A stretch of 64,000 bases of DNA from Methanobacterium sp. BRmetb2. GTDB taxonomy: Archaea; Methanobacteriota; Methanobacteria; Methanobacteriales; Methanobacteriaceae. The stretch covers positions 679,501 to 743,500 of the forward strand of contig CP022705.1 in assembly GCA_003491285.1 (NCBI GenBank), in the 5' to 3' direction. The notes beneath the pieces are model-generated. The model was not told where the DNA came from, ran no database searches, and saw nothing but the letters and a program-made list of their open reading frames with translations. Shown here one piece after another: positions 25,929 to 35,449 of this stretch. The stretch's first letter is position 1; each line of letters begins with the position of its first letter. Both the position numbers and the translations under genes were made by a program.

Positions 25929-26698
25929 TCATGATCTTAGAAGGTTTTAGAGGATTGCTGGGACTGTTATCCTTCTCCACTATACTGCCCCTAAATATAC
26001 ATACAAGCATTGAAGAAATGGCTAAGGTCACCTGGTTGTGGCCTCTGCTTGGTGGAATAATTGGCATATTTGTAGGGGCTGTGGGTTTTGTCTTTGTGAA
26101 CCTACTACCTATAGACCAGTTGATCACAGCAACCATTGTTTACAGTTTTGCCATTTCATTTACTGGTTTCCATCACCTTGACGGTTTAATTGACATGGGC
26201 GATGCTTTAATGGCCCACGGCGATTATAAAAAAAAGATAGGAATAATGAGAGATTCAAGAATTGGAACTGGTGGAATAGCATCCTTTTTTATTATAGCAT
26301 TAATAACTGTGGCATCGATCAATGCCATATCCCCCAGTTCTATATTTCTAGTTTTACTGATATCAGAGATAGGGGCTAAAATGGGATTAATAACCTGTTG
26401 TGCCTTATCTCGACCCTTTCCAGATGGGACTGGGAAGTTTTTCATTGAATCTATGAATATGAAATTGCTGTTATTATCTTTAATCTTGTGTTTCATAGTG
26501 GGATTCATATTATTTAATGTAATCGGAGTTCTGGGAATTATTGGTGGCACTATAGCTGGAGTTATATTGGCTGTAGTATCTAGGAAAAGTTTTTATTGGA
26601 CTACCGGTGATATTTTAGGTGCTTCCAATGAAGTAGGAAGAATGTTATCTTTATTAGTAATGACCAGCATGGTGATACCGTGGACGTTAATGTTTTAA
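25925..26698 (+). CDS. cobS: Adenosylcobinamide-GDP ribazoletransferase CobS
   Basis: Joins adenosylcobinamide-GDP to alpha-ribazole (phosphate) at the membrane, completing the cobamide nucleotide loop. The 257-residue integral membrane protein shows the CobS signature FTGFHHLDGLIDMGDAL (about 79-95) and GKFFIESM, with six or so helices. Start ATG 25925 overlaps the cbiS stop by 4 nt; ATG 25931 is an alternative. Its last 19 nt overlap the next gene. The cobamide supports the corrinoid protein MtrA encoded later in the window. Confidence 0.9.
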   Translation: MIMILEGFRGLLGLLSFSTILPLNIHTSIEEMAKVTWLWPLLGGIIGIFVGAVGFVFVNLLPIDQLITATIVYSFAISFTGFHHLDGLIDMGDALMAHGDYKKKIGIMRDSRIGTGGIASFFIIALITVASINAISPSSIFLVLLISEIGAKMGLITCCALSRPFPDGTGKFFIESMNMKLLLLSLILCFIVGFILFNVIGVLGIIGGTIAGVILAVVSRKSFYWTTGDILGASNEVGRMLSLLVMTSMVIPWTLMF

Positions 26699-27219
26699 GA
26701 TTAGATCACAGAAGAAAAAGGGATGCCCGAATCACCACCCATGTTTGTTTAACTGCCCGGGCTTTTGGAGCATCTAAAACTATTTTAAGTGGTGAAAAAG
26801 ATTCTAAACTCATGGAAAATGTTGAAGATGTGGTTAGAAGGTGGGGAGGAAATTTTAAAATTGGATATCAGAAAAATTGGGAGAATTTAATGGAAGAATG
26901 GCAAAAAAATGGTGGAGAAATTGTTCATCTTACCATGTACGGCACTCCAGTACAGGAAGCTATAAAAGAGATAAAAAATTCCCCAAAAGATAAATTAATA
27001 GTGGTTGGCGGCTCCAGAGTTCCAACTAAAGTTTATAAAAAGGCTGATCATAATGTTTCTGTTACATCCCAACCCCATTCTGAAGTTTCATCACTGGCCC
27101 TATTCTTACACATGTTATTTGAGGGAAAAGAGCTAGAACTAAATTTTGAAGGTGGAGAAATGAAGGTTATTCCCACAGCTCGGGGTAAAAAAGTGGTTAC
27201 CCAAAAAGAGGATAAATAA
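26680..27219 (+). CDS. trm56: tRNA (cytidine-56-2'-O)-methyltransferase
   Basis: The 179-residue SPOUT-class protein matches archaeal aTrm56, which methylates the ribose of C56 in the T-loop of tRNAs using S-adenosylmethionine. Landmarks are the N-terminal LRLDHRRKRDARITTHVCL, which is nearly diagnostic, and the C-terminal knot region IVVGGSRVP ... ADHNVSVTSQPHSEVSSLA. The GTG start at 26680 lies inside cobS, a 19-nt overlap, so the two are co-translated although functionally unrelated. Confidence 0.92.
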   Translation: MDVNVLRLDHRRKRDARITTHVCLTARAFGASKTILSGEKDSKLMENVEDVVRRWGGNFKIGYQKNWENLMEEWQKNGGEIVHLTMYGTPVQEAIKEIKNSPKDKLIVVGGSRVPTKVYKKADHNVSVTSQPHSEVSSLALFLHMLFEGKELELNFEGGEMKVIPTARGKKVVTQKEDK

Positions 27220-27239
27220 AAAATTAAATTTTTTCCTAT

Positions 27240-28289
27240 TTAATTACCCACTTTTATTCTGATGATCTTATCATCATCAATTTTAGGCACCCCCCTTCCA
27301 TCTTTATTAGATGTAGCAATGTAAAGGTAACCTTTGTGTTCGACTACATCTCTTATTCTGCCAAGATTATTGAAAAGTTCATCCTCACGGGTGATCTCCA
27401 TGCCAGAACTATCCAGATACAGTCGTCTAAGCTGATTACCCCTTAGACCTGCCACAAAAAGAGAGTTTTTATAGAAGGCCATTCCAGACGGTGCCAGGGT
27501 AAATTCACTAAAACATCGGATAGCATTAATATATCCATCAGTACTGTTATCACACTCTACAATAGGCCATCCATAGTTTCCCCCTTTTTCTATGATATTT
27601 ATCTCATCATTTCTAGTGGCCCCGTGTTCTGAAGCATACATTAATCCATTGGAAGTATTCCAGGTTATGCCCTGAGGATCTCGGTGTCCATAAGACCAGA
27701 CATAATTATTGAATGGATTATCAGCCGGTACTGTTCCGTCCTTGTTTAATCTCAATATTTTACCGGCTAAAGAGTTATTGTCTTGAGCCAGAAGTTCATT
27801 GCCAGCATCACCCGTGGTAGCATAAAGTTTACCATCTGGACCAAATTTCAATCTGCCTCCATTGTGAATACCAGAACTGGGGATGTTATCCAGTAGAACT
27901 GTTTCATTGGTAAGATTTGTGTTCAATGTAAACCTGGAAATTCTATTTCCATTATTCTGTGTAGTATAATATAGATAGACGTACTTGTTGTTATTAAAAT
28001 CAGGATCAACAGCTATTCCTAAAAGACCAGACTCACTAACCTCTTTTACATTAACGTTTCCAACTTCTTGAACCTGATTTCCATCCCATATCTTTACTTT
28101 ACCTCCTCTTTCCGTGAATATCATCCTATCATCAGGTAAAAATGCCATGGCCCATGGTGTGTCCAGATTGGTAAGTATTACCTCAGACTGATATCCAGAT
28201 TCATCTACAGAACTTGGAACAAGTAATACAATCAAGGCGACAGTTATAATAATTAATATTCCCACAAAAACAATGAATTTTTTCTGCAT
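27240..28289 (-). CDS. Exported PQQ-type sugar dehydrogenase-like beta-propeller
   Basis: The 349-residue protein has an N-terminal signal anchor (FIVFVGILIIITVALIVLL). The six-bladed glucose/sorbosone dehydrogenase fold follows (GSDH; LDTPWAMAFLPDDRMIFTERGG, cut here, then SGIHNGGRLKFGPDGKLY, GHRDPQGI, EHGATRNDEINII). Bacterial relatives oxidise aldoses with PQQ. No PQQ biosynthesis genes are seen here, so the archaeal protein may have another cofactor or only bind sugars. It sits outside the membrane. Convergent with trm56; ribosome site AGGGGGA precedes ATG 28289. Confidence 0.8.
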   Translation of the reverse strand: MQKKFIVFVGILIIITVALIVLLVPSSVDESGYQSEVILTNLDTPWAMAFLPDDRMIFTERGGKVKIWDGNQVQEVGNVNVKEVSESGLLGIAVDPDFNNNKYVYLYYTTQNNGNRISRFTLNTNLTNETVLLDNIPSSGIHNGGRLKFGPDGKLYATTGDAGNELLAQDNNSLAGKILRLNKDGTVPADNPFNNYVWSYGHRDPQGITWNTSNGLMYASEHGATRNDEINIIEKGGNYGWPIVECDNSTDGYINAIRCFSEFTLAPSGMAFYKNSLFVAGLRGNQLRRLYLDSSGMEITREDELFNNLGRIRDVVEHKGYLYIATSNKDGRGVPKIDDDKIIRIKVGN

Positions 28290-28791
28290 TCCATTCCCCC
28301 TAACCTTTTATTGATTTTATTCTAATAAATCATTTAATTCGTTAAATGATCAAAGTTCTATGAAAACCATAGTATTAGGAACTTTAAATAGCACCACTAT
28401 TAGGACAGGGCATTTCTGCAGCAAATACAAACCCTGAATAACTTAAAATAAACAATAGAATTATTATAAATAAACATTTTTTTGATCATATTTCAATTAA
28501 ATCCCCTTTTAATATTATTTTATAAAGGGAACTAAAAAATTTTTCGTTTTCAGCGAGTTTATTATTTTAATGGTTATAATTAAATATTTTTCAAATTTAG
28601 TAAGTATTCTTTAGTTAATTTTGAATAACAATATTTTAAAAATAATAAAATTTAAAATAGTAATTATAATGGCTAAACTTTATTAAAAGATAGAAACTAA
28701 AAATCAGAATAAATCTCCTCTTTATTATCAATTAGATTAGATTAAATAAAGATTCAATCACCTTATTTATAAAATTGGCTCAAATTTGTTT
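28290..28791. other. Intergenic region, 502 bp
   Basis: Very AT-rich. It holds the promoter of the beta-propeller gene, and a broken signal-peptide frame at 28384-28489 described separately. The part from 28510 to 28791, downstream of the DUF389 gene, shows nothing I can assign. Confidence 0.4.
28384..28489 (-). pseudogene. Frameshifted short exported-peptide frame
   Basis: On the minus strand ATG 28489, with GGGGAT 13 bases upstream, reads MIKK and then hits a run of seven A. Deleting one A gives a convincing secretion signal (CLFIIILLFILSYSGFVFAA) followed by EMPCPNSGAI and a stop at 28384-28386. As sequenced the frame shifts by one. It is either a dead fragment of an exported protein or a sequencing indel in a 34-residue peptide. 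Confidence 0.35.
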
Positions 28792-29805
28792 TTAACTGTT
28801 CAAAACATAATTATTTGAATAGACTACTTCCAGCTTGATTTTTCTTCCATGAATTTTATCTTTTACCATTGCTTCAAGTTTTTTAAGAGATGGAAGTTGT
28901 CCATTTCCTATGATTCTTACAGTTACAATATCTTCTTTAGATTCAGCATCAACAGAGACCAACTCATATCTACTGCCACTCAACCAAGTACTTGATGCCT
29001 CAGTTATGGTTCCAGTAATGCTATTATCAATATAGATTGTGTAACCAGTATAGGCTAGAGGTACAGAAATCAAAACCATCATAACTGTAGCAATGGCTAT
29101 ACCCCTTTTTTTGGCAATTTGAGACTTATCTTTCACTGCTATCTTAGAAAAACCCATGATACCAAAAAGAGCAGTTCCAGTAACGAGTATGGCGAAATAA
29201 TTTGTCATAAAAAGTAAAAGGCTACCCAGGGCCAAGGAATAGTTGGAACTTGCCAATAGAATACCCACATTTGCTAATGGAGGAACAAGAGATATGGCAA
29301 TGGCTACTCCTGGCAATGTATCAGAAACATCATGGCGGGACATTGCAAAAGCACCAGCAACCCCAGTAACTAGAGCAGCTAAAAGGTCTAGAAGACGTGG
29401 AGAAGTTCTAACAATAACTTGGCCTATGTTTTCCGGTTGAAAAAAACTGGTCATAGGCAAGGTTAATAAGAATCCAACTCCAATGGCAGTGGCAATTCCT
29501 CCCAGACTTACCAATAGTGAAGTCTTGATAGCCAAACTATCACTTGCGCTGATACTAAAAGCAAGACCCATAATAGGTAGCATTAGAGGCGCGATAATCA
29601 TGGCACCTATAATTACGGCTACAGAATCTCCAAGAAGCCCATAGGTAGAAATCCCCGAAGCAAGAATAAGCAGACAGAAAAATTTTACCAACTTTTTTTT
29701 AACATCCTCACCTTCATATACTACTAAATCTCGAATTCTTTTTACTTCTGCTTCATCAACAGGATCCCCGTGCAGCAATGTACCAATAGATTGTTTCATT
29801 TTCAA
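28792..29805 (-). CDS. DUF389 (TIGR00341-type) membrane protein
   Basis: The 337-residue product has a short cytoplasmic N-terminus, about eight hydrophobic segments beginning with the diagnostic GDSVAVIIGAMIIAPLMLPI, the segment PGVAIAISLVPPLANVGI, and a hydrophilic C-terminal domain (from about residue 255). This layout is that of DUF389 family proteins, widespread and of unknown function; a transport role is assumed by some annotations without proof. It lies upstream of a broken PEP-synthase-like gene on the same strand. Confidence 0.82.
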   Translation of the reverse strand: MKMKQSIGTLLHGDPVDEAEVKRIRDLVVYEGEDVKKKLVKFFCLLILASGISTYGLLGDSVAVIIGAMIIAPLMLPIMGLAFSISASDSLAIKTSLLVSLGGIATAIGVGFLLTLPMTSFFQPENIGQVIVRTSPRLLDLLAALVTGVAGAFAMSRHDVSDTLPGVAIAISLVPPLANVGILLASSNYSLALGSLLLFMTNYFAILVTGTALFGIMGFSKIAVKDKSQIAKKRGIAIATVMMVLISVPLAYTGYTIYIDNSITGTITEASSTWLSGSRYELVSVDAESKEDIVTVRIIGNGQLPSLKKLEAMVKDKIHGRKIKLEVVYSNNYVLNS

Positions 29806-29839
29806 TTCTCCAATATTATATAGTATAAACCTGGTTATA

Positions 29840-30328
29840 TTACTTAGGAACTAAAAACTCGGCCACACCATAACCTTCTTTACCATCCCAATTGTATTTA
29901 AAAAGTGTTTCTATGATGATCATATCTCTATCAACCGGAACCATTCCATATATTATAACTTCTCCCTCTACTGTATATTTCATACCTTTTTTGTCAGATA
30001 AGATCATTGAAAAATTAGAAGGAATTCCCTCACTAAATTTTACATCTATATCTGATTTAGCGAGTGGTTCATTTACTGAATCCTTATAGAAATATCCTGC
30101 ATTTATATCTCCTTCATCAACAGAGATTTTAGTAATATTAAAGGATTCATCGTCAGATAACTGGGAATTAATCCACATCCACATCTTAGGAGATCTCCAG
30201 TGCCTAATACCGCGGCTCAAATCTCGTTCACCCAATGCATTAATTTCAACTGATTCGCCATCAATATCAATTTTTCCCACAGCTTTTCCAAACTGTTCAT
30301 AATGCTGGGATATTACATTAGATGACAT
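29840..30328 (-). pseudogene. C-terminal remnant of a PEP-synthase-like/CrtC-type fusion protein
   Basis: A 162-residue open frame without a ribosome site. Its sequence (LGERDLSRGIRHWRSPKMW, then GKEGYGVAEFLV at the end) resembles the C-terminal half of lipocalin-like CrtC/DUF7064 domains. It begins abruptly and overlaps, in another frame, a fragment of a PEP-synthase N-terminus (30313-30417). I read both as the ends of one long gene joined by a deletion. It could still be translated as a free domain. Confidence 0.5.
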
Positions 30329-30417
30329 TTACCTAAATTAAGTGCCTTACCTCCTATTTTTTCTATTGGAAGGCCTTTTTCTTCGAATTTTATCACATAA
30401 GTGTTTGTATCTGCCAT
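30313..30417 (-). pseudogene. N-terminal remnant of a PEP-synthase/PPDK-like gene
   Basis: ATG 30417 (or upstream ATGs up to 30435) reads TYVIKFEEKGLPIEKIGGKA, then LNLGK, the beginning of a PEP-synthase/PPDK N-terminal domain, as in the intact ppsA of this window (GGKGANLGEL). It stops after CHLM at 30313. Everything between the first 30 residues and the CrtC-like tail is missing. The intact ppsA at 33112-35403 is a separate gene. Confidence 0.6.
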
Positions 30418-30673
30418 ATTACCATTACCTGCCATATCATCGTCATATTTTTCTATAGTTATCAAAAATAAGAGAATTCTGTATTTATCTTTAGATAAAT
30501 AAAATATAAACAATAGGATTTTTTAAAAATTGAAAAATGAAACTAAAAAATAAATTTTAATAAAATATAAAACAAATATAGGCCTTAGAGTGTTATATAT
30601 AAGTTTTAATATAAAGTTATTATGTGATATTATCCAATTAAAATACTAATAAATCTAAAAAAAGTGATTAAAG

Positions 30674-31306
30674 ATGTTAAAAATTGTTGATCATATACTG
30701 GCCCAGGAAATTCTCACCAAGATCAGGAAGAAGGGAGTAGATAGTGTCCAATTTCGCTCGGGTGTGGTTGAACTTGGTCGCCTAATAAGTTATGAATTCA
30801 TAAATACCATGGAACGAAATTCAGTTAAAGTAGAAACACCTTTAGGATTTGCTAAAGGAATCAAAGTAAAAAATAAAAAGGACGTTGTGGTTATAAGCAT
30901 ATTAAGGGCAGCTATCCCCTTAGTTGATGGTATTATGAGAGTTTTCCCTGAAGCCCAGTGCGGGGTGGTTGGTGCCTGGAGAGAAGATGAGCCTCCCTTT
31001 AAGGTGAAAATGGATTATATGAAAATACCTAACTTAGATGGAAAGATAATTATTGTGGCTGATCCTATGTTAGCCACAGGCAATACTATGAACACAATTT
31101 TAAAAGCCATAAAAAAGTTTGGAACACCTAAAAGACTTGTACTTTTTAATATAATCTCTACTGATGAGGGTATAGCAAAGGTAATTAACAATCACCCTGA
31201 AATTGAAATATACACTTGTTCCATTGAAAAAGAGTTGAGTAAGGAAGGTTATATTATACCTGGATTGGGAGATGCAGGAGATCTGGCTTTTGGTAAGCCT
31301 AATTAG
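30674..31306 (+). CDS. upp: Uracil phosphoribosyltransferase
   Basis: Salvages uracil to UMP using PRPP. The 210-residue protein has the PRPP-binding loop ADPMLATGNTM and the uracil-site C-terminal GLGDAGDLAFG, both complete. A TATA-like TTATATATAAG at 30592-30602 precedes it. Its 3' end overlaps the convergent fumarase beta gene by 4 nt. Confidence 0.95.
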   Translation: MLKIVDHILAQEILTKIRKKGVDSVQFRSGVVELGRLISYEFINTMERNSVKVETPLGFAKGIKVKNKKDVVVISILRAAIPLVDGIMRVFPEAQCGVVGAWREDEPPFKVKMDYMKIPNLDGKIIIVADPMLATGNTMNTILKAIKKFGTPKRLVLFNIISTDEGIAKVINNHPEIEIYTCSIEKELSKEGYIIPGLGDAGDLAFGKPN

Positions 31307-31809
31307 TTACTTTTGTTATATATGGATTTTCCGTGGGCTGCTGCCACAATACCTGGGATTCCATCAACTTCCAATTCATAGATTGCTTCCATTCCTTCCT
31401 CAGAAAAGGCCGCTACTTTTTTAAATAAAACTTTACTGGTTAAAAGTGCAGCTACCGGCGGTGTAACCACATATACTGAATTTTCAGTATTTAATGTATC
31501 TATAGTTTCTTGTTTCAATATTCCCTTACCTAAATGTATTTTAACACCATACTTAGCAAGTAATGGTATGCTTCCCTCAATATCTTCCTTGTTACTGCTG
31601 GTGGGTGCTATTCCTGCGTCACTTACTGCAGTGTGCATTATCACTGATCCTTCTAGATCCAAAAGATTACTGCCATCTTCCAGTTTTTTAACCAGTTTTG
31701 GTAAAGCTGCATCTCTACCAGTAAATATTTTACCGTATATCTCAACCCGGTCTCCTATATCCAGAGTTTCAATTACCTCAGTTTTAACTGGTGTTTTAAT
31801 TTTTTTCAT
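31303..31809 (-). CDS. Class I fumarate hydratase, beta (C-terminal) subunit
   Basis: The 168-residue product matches the FumB/TtdB-type beta subunit: GDRVEIYGKIFTGRDAALPK and HTAVSDAGIAPTSSNKEDIE, then the loop VVTPPVAALLTSKV. With the Fe-S alpha subunit (not in the window) it hydrates fumarate to malate in the partial TCA route that PycB also feeds. I prefer ATG 31809 because CGGTGGT lies just upstream; the in-frame GTG 31818 overlaps that site. A tartrate dehydratase role is the alternative reading. Confidence 0.88.
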   Translation of the reverse strand: MKKIKTPVKTEVIETLDIGDRVEIYGKIFTGRDAALPKLVKKLEDGSNLLDLEGSVIMHTAVSDAGIAPTSSNKEDIEGSIPLLAKYGVKIHLGKGILKQETIDTLNTENSVYVVTPPVAALLTSKVLFKKVAAFSEEGMEAIYELEVDGIPGIVAAAHGKSIYNKSN

Positions 31810-31888
31810 AGTAACCACCGCATTAAAAGTATAATATCAAAAAACTTCTGAGATTCAATGAAAATATGATCAATTACAATAATTATGA

Positions 31889-33040
31889 TTAATTCGCAGT
31901 TATTTGTTTTAAATCACTTAAAAATTGTGTAATATGTTCTTTTTTGATATGAGGCATTACTATAATTCTTATAGCTCGCGGATAGGAAGATATAGATACT
32001 GCCCATCCTTTATCACTCAATTTCTGTGCAAGTTCATCTACAGACATTTTTTCTGATTTAAAAGCCACTATATTTAGTTCTGGTTCAGTTATTAATTCCA
32101 GTCCTAACTCTTTTAGTCCCTGGGCCAGGGTTTTTGTAATTTCCATGCAGTTTCTGGACAGAGCCGTGTACCCTTCTTTTCCCATATATTTTAAAAGCGC
32201 CCATGTAGCAGCTGCTGAAGCACCAGTTCGGGTGCCTACAATAGTTGACTGTTTTTTTTCGGTTAAATAGGGAGTTTCTATACTCATAACATCCAGATAT
32301 TTTTCATCCCGGAACAATATACCGCCGGTAGGTATAGGTGCTAAACCCATTTTATGCGGATCAATGGTCAGGGAACATACACCATCCAATGAAAAATCAA
32401 AGTCAGGAAGATCATAACCAATCTCCTTTAAGAAAGGTATAATAAAACCACCGAATGCGGCATCAACATGTAAATAAATTTCCTGTTCTGTGCATATTTT
32501 GGAGAGTTCCGGTATGGGGTCAATCTTTCCCAGTTCAGTGGTTCCAGCCACACCTACCACCGCCACAGTTCTATCAGATAATAGTTCCATTACTGAATCT
32601 AAATCCATTTTATAATCATCATCAAGCTTTGCTTCTTTCAGTTTAAGAGATAGAATATCTGCTGCTTTTTTAAAGGAAAAATGAGCCGATTTTGGCACAA
32701 TTATTTCTGGATTTTGTACATTCGAACAGTTTCTGGCAGCACGCATAGCCATAATGTTTGCTTCGGTTCCTCCAGTAATTATATGGCCAAAAACATTCTT
32801 TGAGCCAAGGATACTTCCAAGAAGCTCTATAGATTCTCTTTCAAGTTTCTGAGTGCCTTTAAATAAACCAGGATCTCCCAGATTAGATTCTAAAAACATG
32901 GCATAAGCTTTTCTTCCGACTTCATGAGGACAGGTGCACATAGACCCTAATATCTTTCCAGATCGGTGGGTTAAATCCTCTTTCTGAAATTCTCTGAGTT
33001 TCTGGAATACTTCCTCTTTTGAAAATCTATTTTCATCCAT
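31889..33040 (-). CDS. mfnA: L-tyrosine/L-aspartate decarboxylase MfnA
   Basis: PLP-dependent group II decarboxylase. In methanogens MfnA makes tyramine for methanofuran and can make beta-alanine for coenzyme A. The 383-residue product has HVDAAFGGF and the PLP lysine in TIDPHKMGLAP, plus the N-terminal GSMCTCPHEVGRKAY typical of the archaeal branch. Length is as usual. It lies 71 bp downstream of ppsA on the same strand and probably has its own promoter. Confidence 0.92.
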   Translation of the reverse strand: MDENRFSKEEVFQKLREFQKEDLTHRSGKILGSMCTCPHEVGRKAYAMFLESNLGDPGLFKGTQKLERESIELLGSILGSKNVFGHIITGGTEANIMAMRAARNCSNVQNPEIIVPKSAHFSFKKAADILSLKLKEAKLDDDYKMDLDSVMELLSDRTVAVVGVAGTTELGKIDPIPELSKICTEQEIYLHVDAAFGGFIIPFLKEIGYDLPDFDFSLDGVCSLTIDPHKMGLAPIPTGGILFRDEKYLDVMSIETPYLTEKKQSTIVGTRTGASAAATWALLKYMGKEGYTALSRNCMEITKTLAQGLKELGLELITEPELNIVAFKSEKMSVDELAQKLSDKGWAVSISSYPRAIRIIVMPHIKKEHITQFLSDLKQITAN

Positions 33041-33111
33041 ATTAATTACCTGAAAAAAATAACTGATTAAAAAAATAGTATTAAAATTTAAAAAAAAGAA
33101 TTATGATATTT

Positions 33112-35403
33112 TTATTCCTGCATCATTTTTCGGGCAGCTTTTAAAACCAGTTTCTTCTCTATTCGAGCTACTGTTTCTCTTACGGCTGGCACAGCATCAG
33201 TATTTGCAGATACACTGTCAATTCCAAGTTCCACTAATTTTTCCACAATATGTGGAATACTTCCTGCCTGTCCACATATACTGGTTTTTACTCCAGCAGC
33301 ATTACATTTTTTGATAACCCGTGCTATCAATTTTAGTACAGCAGGGTGTCCTTCACTGTAAAGGCCAGCTACATTTTCATTGTTTCTATCAATGGCCAAT
33401 GTGTACTGGGTAAGATCGTTGGTTCCAAAACTGGCAAAATCTATTCCAACATCAATGAAATCTTCAATCACCATGGCCGCTGCAGGTGTTTCCACCATAA
33501 TACCAAATTCTATATTTTTCTGTGGTTTTAAACCAACTTCTTCTGCTATTTGCTTGGCCTTGCGCAGTTCATCTGGATGCTGGACTAATGGAATCATTAT
33601 GCCTATATTGGTATAGCCCTGTTCATGTAATTTTTTTATGGCCTTAAATTCTGCTCTGAGAATATCTGGTTGATCTAGTTCCCGTCTGATACCCCTCCAA
33701 CCCAGCATAGGGTTGTGTTCGTATGGTTCATCTTCTCCACCGTCTAATGTTTTGAATTCGTCAGTTGGAGCATCCAGTGTTCTGTACCATACTGGTTTAG
33801 GATAGAAGGCATCCACCACTTTTAGAATATTTTCCATAAGTATGTGAATGAGTTCGTCTTCACGACCGTCTTTTATGAATTTGATAGGGTGCACACCGGC
33901 AGTTAACATCATGTGTTCCGTCCTAAGTAGGCCGACACCATCTGCACCAGTTTGCGAAGCTTTTTTAGCTGCCTCCGGCATGCTGACATTCACTTTAACA
34001 TCGGTAACTGTGAGTATTGGTGATTGCACCACTGCCTGCTGTCTTTCAACTTCAACTTTTTCAGCTACTTTGAGTTTACCTTTATAAACAATTCCCTTAT
34101 TTCCATCTATAGTTACCAGTTGATTTTCATCCAGGATTTGTGTGGCATCTGTAGTTCCAACTACACAGGGAATTCCTAATTCTCGAGATACTATAGCTGC
34201 ATGACAGGTTACACCGCCTTCATCAGTTATGATTCCACTGGCCCGTTTCATGGCCGGCACCATATCGGGAGTGGTCATGACTGTTACTAAAATATCACCG
34301 GTTTCCACTTTATCCAGTTCATCTATCTCTCTTACAATTTTTACTGCTCCAGAGCCCATGCCAGGACTTGCACCTAATCCTTTGGTTATAATGGTTCTTT
34401 CGTCTTCCATTTCTTCCCCATCCTCTTGATTTGATGATTTATCCAGAGTGGTTACTGGCCTTGATTGTAACATGTAAACCTTTCCATCTTCAATAGCCCA
34501 TTCTGTGTCTTGTGGGAAGTTATAGTGACTATGTATATTTTTTCCAAGTTCTGTGAGTTCTGCCATCTCTTCAGCAGTTAGTACCTGTTTGTTCTTCATG
34601 TCTTCAGGAACTTCTACTTTGACTGTCCTGCCAGACTGGGGATCCTTATGGAACATGACATTTTTTTCACTGACCATGGTATCCAGAATTTCGCCGGTTT
34701 TTTTATCTATCCAGTAAGTATCTGGTGTAACAGTTCCAGAAACAACAGCTTCGCCCAATCCCCATGAAGCTTCGATTAATATTTTTTCTTCACCGGTCGA
34801 TGGGTGTACCGTGAACATTACACCTGCTTTCTCAGCATCCACCATTTCCTGAACCACAACTGCGATGTAAACCTTTGAATGATCAAAATCATTTTCTTCA
34901 CGATAAAAAATTGCTCTAGCACCGAAAAGAGAAGCCCAACATTTTTGAACATATTTTACGACATCTTCAGAACCGCTTATATTAAGATAAGTATCTTGTT
35001 GACCTGCAAAAGATGCTTCAGGCAAATCTTCTGCAGTAGCAGAAGATCTTATGGCCACAAATGCGTTTTCTTTGCCAATTTTATCGCAAAGGGCGTTATA
35101 AGATTCAGTAATAAGGGTTTTTATTTCATCAGGGACCCATGCATCCATAATGATCTTTTTTATGCGTACAGCAGCGTTTTGGAGTTCTTTATTATTATGA
35201 ACATCCAAAGCATCAAGAATGTCCATGATTTCATCAAAAATTCCGGTTTCATTTATGAATCTTTCGTAGGTTGCTGATGTAACCACAAATCCTGGCGGAA
35301 CTGGAATTCCTGCCTGGGTTAATTCACCTAAATTTGCTCCTTTTCCACCTGCAATTGCAACATCTTCTTTGTTTAGCTCATCAAAATATGCGACATTCTT
35401 CAT
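33112..35403 (-). CDS. ppsA: Phosphoenolpyruvate synthase
   Basis: Converts pyruvate, ATP and water to PEP, AMP and phosphate: the start of gluconeogenesis in autotrophic methanogens. The 763-residue protein is complete: ATP-grasp N-terminus (GGKGANLGELTQAGIPVPPG), swivelling phosphohistidine domain with TDEGGVTCHAAIVSREL (His is the phosphocarrier), and the C-terminal PEP/pyruvate barrel with the active-site Cys in TSICGQAGS. It follows the ribosomal protein gene L10e by 46 bp. Confidence 0.95.
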   Translation of the reverse strand: MKNVAYFDELNKEDVAIAGGKGANLGELTQAGIPVPPGFVVTSATYERFINETGIFDEIMDILDALDVHNNKELQNAAVRIKKIIMDAWVPDEIKTLITESYNALCDKIGKENAFVAIRSSATAEDLPEASFAGQQDTYLNISGSEDVVKYVQKCWASLFGARAIFYREENDFDHSKVYIAVVVQEMVDAEKAGVMFTVHPSTGEEKILIEASWGLGEAVVSGTVTPDTYWIDKKTGEILDTMVSEKNVMFHKDPQSGRTVKVEVPEDMKNKQVLTAEEMAELTELGKNIHSHYNFPQDTEWAIEDGKVYMLQSRPVTTLDKSSNQEDGEEMEDERTIITKGLGASPGMGSGAVKIVREIDELDKVETGDILVTVMTTPDMVPAMKRASGIITDEGGVTCHAAIVSRELGIPCVVGTTDATQILDENQLVTIDGNKGIVYKGKLKVAEKVEVERQQAVVQSPILTVTDVKVNVSMPEAAKKASQTGADGVGLLRTEHMMLTAGVHPIKFIKDGREDELIHILMENILKVVDAFYPKPVWYRTLDAPTDEFKTLDGGEDEPYEHNPMLGWRGIRRELDQPDILRAEFKAIKKLHEQGYTNIGIMIPLVQHPDELRKAKQIAEEVGLKPQKNIEFGIMVETPAAAMVIEDFIDVGIDFASFGTNDLTQYTLAIDRNNENVAGLYSEGHPAVLKLIARVIKKCNAAGVKTSICGQAGSIPHIVEKLVELGIDSVSANTDAVPAVRETVARIEKKLVLKAARKMMQE

Positions 35404-35449
35404 GCTGATCCCCTAATTACAATTTTGAAAAATTTTTATAAAAAAATTC

